Under the pieces are notes generated by a model. It was not told the origin of the DNA. It worked only from the letters and a program-made list of their open reading frames with translations, and searched no databases. From assembly GCA_900491605.1 (NCBI GenBank), contig UESW01004078.1, forward strand, positions 1,102,098 through 1,166,097: a stretch of 64,000 nt of DNA, written 5' to 3'. A program made the position numbers and the translations under genes. Every line of letters begins with the position of its first letter. Position 1 is the stretch's first letter. The DNA comes from Calamus simplicifolius. Lineage: Eukaryota; Streptophyta; Magnoliopsida; Arecales; Arecaceae. This document shows positions 58,601 through 64,000 of the stretch, one piece after another.

Positions 58601-61600
58601 TGTTGGAATGGGATGGAAAACATCAACCATCCCAAGTGTTTAAGACACAACAGATCCTCTGACATGGAAAAATCAAGGTGGCCCTATCCCACAGGATTTG
58701 AATACATGAATGCAATCCTTGATGGAAATGGATGGTGAAGAAAAATCATTACCCAATAGATGAGACAAGGCTTGTTGATTAAATATATAGCAGTGTCATG
58801 CATCTAAATGTGGTACACCTTCAAAAGATGTGGTATAATTGCTGAAATTTGGCATACACTACCCAAATACAATCGATAAATCCATAAACTTTTAATACTC
58901 TATGAAAGAATGTATGGAAGAATTTGCTGCTCTTTTTGCAAAATGTTGCTGGTGATGATTATGTAAAAAAGCATGCCAAATTAAGTTTCTGATTTTAATA
59001 GCATTTCTAATAAATTCAGTGGTATCTTCATCATTGTGGAGGTTGAGAATGTAAAAAACCAAGGATACCCACTTCCACCTTGATGAGATAAGAACTATGA
59101 CTAATTGATATAAAACATGAAACTCGAATCATTCCAAACCACCCAATTTGAGGGATACCGGCATGAACCCAATTGGTTATCACATCATTTTGGAGTTCGG
59201 ATTAGTAAGAAGTCCAAACCAGGCTAAACTAGTCCAAATCAAGCAGAACCACTCAATTATGCTTGATTTGGGGTGGTTCAAGCCCCTTACCACCCCAATA
59301 ATAGAGGGAGGGAACAGAGAAGACGATCCTGTGGCCTCCTCCTCTCTTATCTTCTTTAGAGATAGTAAGTTAAGGGTAAAAAGGGAGAGGAAGAGGGATT
59401 TTTTGCTGATTTTGAATCTAAATTCCATCAAAATCAGATATGATCTCTTCCATTCTCCCCATTCATCTCTTTTTTCCCTTTTTCATGCTTAAAAATAGAC
59501 CAAATTTGAGAAAATCAAGGAAATCATGCCAGAATTTTGATGCGCTAGGTAGGGCTTCCTATCCTTTAGGCACTGTTTGATACATGGGATAAGAGGGGAT
59601 ATCCCTCAGATATCCCCTCTTATCCCCAAAGCTATAGTTGCAAGGGTTATCTCTGAAAAAGGTTAACCAGAGGGGATAACCCATGTTTAACCAGAGGGTT
59701 ATCTCTGAAAAATCGTGTTCTTTTTCTCCCTCTGAGCTGAGAGAGGCCCAATTAATGTGGGCCAAGCTAGGCCTACTATCATTTATCGATGGAAATCATG
59801 TCCCTGATCTCATGGATCTGAAGGGATTATCCAAACAAGCCCTAAGGAGGATCAACCTCATGTAATCCTTAAAGACTGTAAGCTCCCCTTTCCACTTGGT
59901 CAAAAGGAAAGGGATTTGATTCCAATATGTGTCGGCCCTCAAAGGGTGGGGTGGGTATAGGGTAAAAGGTAGGTTAGTCCCTCCTGATACCTATTAATTT
60001 TTTTTTAAAACAATGCAAGAACCACCTGACGGGAAAGTAGGGGATTCACCTTATTTCCATGCAAATAAACCAAAATTATTATTAAATTGTCAGAACTCAT
60101 GACCTTTATATGGTGATTTTGGTCTTCTGATGCATCACCCATCCATTCCAGAAAATGCTTCCAGTTGTTTTCCCACTTTACTGGTAAAGGAAATTAAGGA
60201 CAAAATGGAAAAATTTACAAAGCAACTTTCCCTGCAAAAGATATTCTTGCAATTCTGCAAGCAAAGTTTGTCAATGGACCTAGCATTGCACATAATATCA
60301 GAACTTGACAAGGCCATATACAAAGTTCTGCCATAAACTCATAGTGAAGATGCATGCAGTTGATCAGAACGACATTGCTTCTACAAATAATAATGTAAGC
60401 CAATCAAAAATCCATTACTTACCATTTGTCTGCAGGGCATTTAAGGTGTTTCTTCCCCTCAACCAACAGTGAACAAATGATAATTTAAAAATTAGCAACT
60501 TAGTTTTCAGCATTTTGATTAATATAATAGATGAATTCTTGTACCGTAGCAAGTAGAAAACTATAGCACTGAGATGAATGCATTGACCAAATTATGTTCT
60601 ACTAGTTTCCATTGCCTGATGCCTTGGGTGCAAAAAAAGATTGACATTTAAATACAGAGTGAAGGATATCAGCAGGCAGACGAACATGGTTATCCTAAAA
60701 ACCATGTTCATGCAAGCGCACAGAAACATGCATGCACATGCAGGACTTCAAGGTCAGAGCAACAAAATTTACAATATCTTCTTATGATACAAAGTAGAAT
60801 TTTTCTCAGCAAGAAAGTTCTAAATATATGTGGAAGAAACAGAAGAAACATTTTATTCTCCATACCCTGCTTTCCTCATGTCTCGATATATTGCCAGGCA
60901 TTGCTGGACTTCGTGTAAGGATCCATACCTGCTACGAGCTCTTAGTAGAATATTATATGTCACCTGAAATGTCAGTATGTAGATTCAACATTTTCTCCCA
61001 GCTTGAGGTGATTGAAGATACTATATTATAAAAAGTAAATAAATAAATACAATTTTTTGAAAGGTAAGCACAAATTTTTAAAGCAAAGTATTTGTAGACA
61101 TTTATATGTAACTGCAACAGTTCAAGTTGATTTGTTCAAATCAGTTAAGTAGGATATAGGTGAGAGTGATAAGTCAATTAGTAATTAGAGAAGAAGAATT
61201 TACAAAACAAATCATTACCGATGGTGCATAAGGATCTCTGATATTTATCAGATGGCAAGGGAAAAGTCAGGTATGCTGGTGAAGCAAAACAAGAAGCATG
61301 CAAAAAGAGAAGAAACAGAAAACAATTGAAAAATAGAGCACCAAATGTATGAGACAATACAAAACCGGCAGTAGCTATGATACAAACAAGTATGATCAAT
61401 CAGGAAAGAAACAAAAATGATTCAAAAAATGATGAAAAATCAACACTAATATGTAGACAAGCACCCCAATGTTTGAGGGTGACAAACTAGCAATCCTCTT
61501 TTGTCGGATACAAAAGTCCCAACTCAATCCTCTCAGTAAGGCAAATAAAGGTTCACAAAAGTCCTTTAGTGTGCACGTCAACTCAAATTATTGATCTGTG

Positions 61601-62877
61601 CCTCCAAAACTGACTGGAAATTATGAAACTTATTAAATTTATTTTATCTTAAAGATGATGAGTACTGAGAAATTATTTAAAATTAACTGGGATGATTGCA
61701 AAAACAAGGAATAGAAGACAGGTAGGCTGAGGAAATCATGATGGGTTCTAAGAAATTATTTTAAAATTAACTTGCCTGATTGCTAAAACAAGGAATAGAA
61801 GACATAGGCTGTACTTCAAAAGTAAGATTCCATTTGAGGAAATCAGTAAATGGAAAAACTTTCTGTACTCCAAAAGTAAGATTCCATTTCTACAGTGCCA
61901 AATCAGAAAGACCTTAACAATGTGATAAGAGAACAAATCATCAGTAAGGATATCATACAGAAAGAAACCCTTTCAATAGAGTGCTTACATTTATCAGAAA
62001 TTAAAAAATTTCTGACAAAAGCCACATCAATGCAATTGGAGTCGAAATGTGTTTCCTTTTGATAAAAGAGAAACTAGTTTTTCAGAGTTGAAAAGATTAG
62101 ATTACGGCCATGATAACTAATGCCTCAGCTGTGGGCTCAACCTTGGATACGATTAGGTCAGAAGGAAAACTGAATTTCTTGACATGCACAGATATATAAA
62201 ATTATAATTACATGGTCCAGAGCAGAGTATGATCATAGCATAAGTGAAATTTGACAGAACACTGTCCCCTTATTTACATGGGACTTACATTGCATCTCTT
62301 AATATTTGAATCACATAAACAAAATTAATATGCATTGGGTGTAAAACAAGTACAATACATTCACTGCAAAATTCAACGCTGGGGATCAAAAGGTGAACCT
62401 AAAACATTGGATGGGATCCGCAAAGGTTGATATGTTACTGTCCAAAAATCACAAGTTTTGGACACCTCTTGCCTAGGAATCAAGGCCTCTCATATATAGT
62501 TTTAGTGGCACCATAAATATATTGATTTTTGGGGTGACTTGATGCTGAAACTTGCATAAGACTTTCTGAATTCAGTGACAATAATATATTTAAAATTAAA
62601 AACTACAAAAAAGACTCATGTTTAGATCTATTTTATTCAGCTTCTTATTAGGTTAAAACACACAACAACAAAATAATATCTGGCTGGCCCTCAAATGTTG
62701 ATTTTCAATTATTCTTACTATGCTACATGATCTTGAAAAATTGAATATGAGTAATAAGAATTAAAAGCTGAGTGTAGAAATTCAAAAGAAGCTTACCCAA
62801 TTGGGTTTCAATTTATATCTTTTCATCTCTTCAAATAAAGAGAATGCTATCTTTAAATTTTTATTTTCAACACATGC
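44158..62877 (-). CDS. Pentatricopeptide-repeat protein with C-terminal SMR-like domain (3' part of gene)
   Basis: Exons in coding order within the window: 62877-62797, 60963-60866, 46077-45858, 45157-45097, 44489-44158. All have GT-AG borders and compatible phases (0, 0, 2, 0, 1). The first two encode PPR helices (CVENKNLKIAFSLFEEMKRY, then VTYNILLRARSRYGSLHEVQ with LAIYRDMRKAGY). A linker follows: NDYYLKELIEEWCEG and LLLEKVATHLQKD. Then comes an SMR-like domain: AIDIRGLTKVEARIVVLSVL, VIISGVGKFGTG, the insert VYMNHSSCSSDSS and NLGVLRVTKESLNNWLQKR. The protein ends SEGVH. The parallel HPR/SMR elements are DIRGLT and SGVGK. PPR-SMR proteins act on organellar RNA or DNA; the wording recalls the Arabidopsis At5g02830 group, unchecked. 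The N-terminal exons lie beyond the right edge. The 14.8 kb intron (46078-60865) holds a whole chromovirus. Confidence 0.87.
46078..47963 (-). other. PPR-SMR giant intron, part left of the chromovirus
   Basis: About 1.9 kb of AT-rich intron with a T-run near 46362-46378. No coding sequence is recognised. A duplicated GGACATCAC..CCTAGAAGACCAAGAAG phrase occurs near 47196 and 47459. Confidence 0.55.
48590..48800 (+). repeat. Imperfect ~90-bp tandem repeat inside the chromovirus LTR
   Basis: TGTGTTCTCCATATACCCCC then TATGGAG recurs at about 48660-48687 and 48747-48774, with a third weaker copy upstream. Each has a small inverted repeat (TCCATA..TATGGA). The right LTR has the same organisation at about 55805-55925. 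Confidence 0.65.
49640..49672 (+). repeat. CT microsatellite in the left chromovirus LTR
   Basis: About 15 CT units, embedded in GC-rich sequence. A shorter, interrupted version occurs in the right LTR (about 56775-56808). Confidence 0.8.
50226..50242 (-). other. Chromovirus polypurine tract
   Basis: On the minus strand TATAAGGGGAGAA lies directly before the 3' LTR start TGTGAGCCC. Confidence 0.8.
50329..50520 (-). pseudogene. Chromovirus chromodomain (C-terminus of pol)
   Basis: The sequence reads LTYEEHPVRIVDRKDQVLRR, then IPYVKVQWSNHSEREATWEL and EEEVKKKYPYLF, ending at a stop at 50329. The aromatic-basic pattern V-K-V-Q-W then E-A-T-W-E is the chromodomain signature that guides chromovirus integration to heterochromatin. 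A frame break separates it from the integrase. Confidence 0.85.
50560..51640 (-). pseudogene. Chromovirus integrase
   Basis: The HHCC finger is HPGGTKMYRDLKENFWWKGM, then CLVCQQVKAEHQRPAG (about 51545-51420). The core has TMDFVTGLPKTPRSNDAVWV and IVDRLTKSAHFLPF. After a frame break near 51240-51265 it continues as GIPVSIVSDRDTRFVSQFW, STAFHPQTDERTIQTLEDML and WDNHLSLVEFAYNNSYQ. The GPF/Y module VGDHVFLKISPTKNVMRFG..LSPRYIGPFEIL lies at about 50745-50640. The catalytic D,D,E region is mostly present. The sequence before the GPF/Y module is in another frame. Confidence 0.88.
51641..53253 (-). pseudogene. Chromovirus reverse transcriptase and RNase H
   Basis: RT starts with VAREFPDVFPDDLTELPPDR (about 53195-53140) and shows PISKAPYRMAPAELKELK, GFIRPSVSPWGAPVLFVKKK, LRLCIDYREINRVTVRNKYP and FSKIDLRSGYHQLKVK. 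A frame break lies near 52740-52800. The catalytic VVVFIDDILVYS follows at about 52660-52625. RNase H shows LFTDASRKGLGCVLMQ, YPTHDLELAAVIFALKIWRH, YTDHKSLKYIFTQKELNLRQ and HPGKANVVADALSRK (about 52225-51870). Domain order and residues are typical of chromoviruses. Confidence 0.9.
53540..54949 (-). pseudogene. Chromovirus gag and protease
   Basis: It starts at 54949 (MPRRTRSLRPIG). Frame breaks occur near 54800, 54450 and 54150. The capsid has EFVKLEQGNLSVAQYEAEFT, RLARFAPDIVATERAKI and FTEGLRPRLMQAVNAFEL (about 54385-54210). The nucleocapsid has two half-knuckles, CPQCGNSHPGKWC and CFICGQVGHKMATCPL (about 54030-53940). The protease motif is AQFLVDPGATHSFV (about 53672-53631), with GMDWLASYHASVDCF downstream (about 53440-53395). 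It is closely related to the fragment at 215-1162. Confidence 0.88.
55109..55125 (-). other. Chromovirus primer-binding site
   Basis: On the minus strand TGGTATCAGAGCCTAGG follows the 5' LTR end after a short spacer. It complements initiator-Met tRNA. Confidence 0.88.
55132..57403 (-). repeat. Chromovirus 5' LTR (right copy)
   Basis: 2272 bp, same boundaries and internal organisation as 47964-50225: AT-rich half, tandem ~90-bp units, GC-rich half with CT tract, and TATA (complement of 57213-57218). Differences are mostly short indels. Confidence 0.88.
57404..60865 (-). other. PPR-SMR giant intron, part right of the chromovirus
   Basis: AT-rich intron of 3.5 kb. It contains a GA-rich stretch (about 57462-57545), a MITE-like repeat (59573-59848) and a GTTGGAATGGGATGG-type segment at about 58600 that recurs inverted near 63920. 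No coding sequence is recognised. Confidence 0.55.
59573..59848. repeat. MITE-like foldback repeat, copy 2
   Basis: The ends are imperfect inverted repeats: TTAGGCACTGTTTGATACAT at the left, and the complement of GGGATTATCCAAACAAGCCC then TAA at the right. Inside, GATAAGAGGGGATATCCCTC pairs with a following GATATCCCCTCTTATCCC, and GGTTAACCAGAGGGGATAAC is repeated. There is no coding capacity. It is related to copy 1 at 2340-2565. The superfamily and exact target duplication are unresolved. Confidence 0.55.
60964..62796 (-). other. PPR-SMR intron between the two PPR exons
   Basis: A 1.8 kb AT-rich intron. A ~60-bp near-duplicate (AAGTAAGATTCCATTT and ATTGCWAAAACAAGGAATAG) occurs around 61690-61880. 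No exon is recognised. Confidence 0.55.
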
Positions 62878-64000
62878 CTGCAAATTAAAAGGCTGCAGAA
62901 TTAGTTCATGCAATTTGCCAAAATGTATGATCAGAATTACCAACATTAACATGAATACTACTAAAAATACAAAATAATTAAAAAAGCACATCATTGGTCA
63001 CAAAATCAGACCACTTCTCCATAACACTTAATAGTTATTGCATGGAAAACTGATTTAAAGTTTCATGTTAGATCATCAAACAATAATCTGTTACTCTGCT
63101 GCATGGGTCCTCCATCAATATTCTGTTCAAGTGTCAGATAGACATCCAACATCAATTTCTAAATGAAGGAAATGCACCAGTTCAATGGACAGAACATAAA
63201 AGCCTTATCTCCATTTTGATGCAAGACCAAGGAAAAGAGTGAATAAAAACTTTTCTTTTGTCAAATTAGTAATAAGCGCAATGATGTCATAAGAGCCATT
63301 GTTATGTTACAATCAAGGTATGTTGAATCATACCGAATCATCCAGCAGAAAGCATACCAAACCATACTAGTACAGAACTAGTACAGTTCACCGTTGTGAA
63401 ACAATACAGGGCTCGTATTGCCTCATACCAATCTTATACCATACCGAACCATTCTATACCGTGCCGAACCATCCAATTTGACTCACTACAAGGCAGTTCA
63501 TAGGTTCAATCCTTCTGGTTCATTTGACTAATATGCTATCGATTGGTACAATACATCCGGTACCAAACCATACCAGTCCAGACCGAAATAATATCATTGA
63601 TACAATGAACCTTGGCTACAAAAACAACTTATGAACCCCTTAAGATTAGTGGATCATGAAATGTCTCTCATACCAAAGTATCTCATGACCATACAATTTG
63701 CAATGAAAAGTAGACAACTATCAGCTATTAGCCAAATTAAGATCTTGAATCAAACCACATCTACAAGGTGGCCATGTTAGTCCACTGAAATTGCAATTAT
63801 GAGGCTCAATAATGGTGAGCACCCATAAGAAGAATAAATTCAGTCAATCGCTTCTATCAAGGTTTTAAATCCCACGGATAGGGTCATTCCAGTTTTTTCA
63901 TGAAATGTAATGCACCATCATCCCATCCCATTCAACATTTAGGGCAGGAGGTGTCCTAAGACACATTGATTGGGATGTTAAGACAATGATGGGATAGTCC
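62878..64000. other. Upstream intron of the PPR-SMR gene, with an ACC-rich degenerate repeat
   Basis: The exon at 62797-62877 starts at an acceptor (ATTTGCAG), so this stretch is intronic up to an unseen upstream exon. At about 63320-63575 many copies of ACCATACC, ATACCGAACC and GTACAG occur irregularly. No further PPR exon was recognised before the right edge. Confidence 0.5.

Overview
This is a stretch of a plant nuclear chromosome. It has spliced genes with GT-AG introns, a nuclear gene for a plastid ribosomal protein, and plant lineages of copia, Ty3/gypsy, LINE and TRIM elements. The mix of SIRE-type copia, long-LTR chromovirus and genes stretched by huge element-filled introns suggests a large-genome monocot such as a palm. 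That is an inference, and no species can be fixed from the sequence. More than half of the window is transposable-element DNA.

Layout. 1-1.6 kb: debris in which a SIRE LTR end abuts a chromovirus gag/protease piece, which in turn abuts a small TRIM element. 3.5-19.9 kb: a three-level nest. A 5'-truncated LINE (minus strand) is split by an internally deleted copia element (Copia-B, minus strand, TSD TTGTG), whose left LTR is split by a 9.85 kb SIRE-lineage copia element (Copia-A, plus strand, TSD CACTG). 21.4-22.1 kb: an intact single-exon gene for chloroplast ribosomal protein uL10c (minus). 22.7-31.2 kb: a gutted Tat/Retand-like Ty3 element (TSD AATAG). It has lost nearly all of gag-pol but keeps an antisense accessory ORF with introns, a ~2.1 kb array of a 24-bp unit, and 13-bp tandem arrays in its LTRs. 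32.2-41.5 kb: a 12-exon HAD-superfamily (CECR5/HDHD5-like) hydrolase gene on the minus strand, assembled exon by exon, with two small frameshifts. 44.2-62.9 kb and beyond the right edge: the 3' half of a pentatricopeptide-repeat gene with a C-terminal SMR-like domain (minus). One of its introns is 14.8 kb and holds a 9.4 kb Tekay/Del-type chromovirus (47.96-57.40 kb) in the same orientation.

The three host genes (uL10c, HAD hydrolase, PPR-SMR) all lie on the minus strand and have no evident functional link. The main points of interest are the datable nest, the Ty3 derivative that kept an antisense gene and a six-frame-open tandem array, and dense GCCGAC (DRE/CRT-like) clusters upstream of the TATA boxes of two unrelated LTR families.
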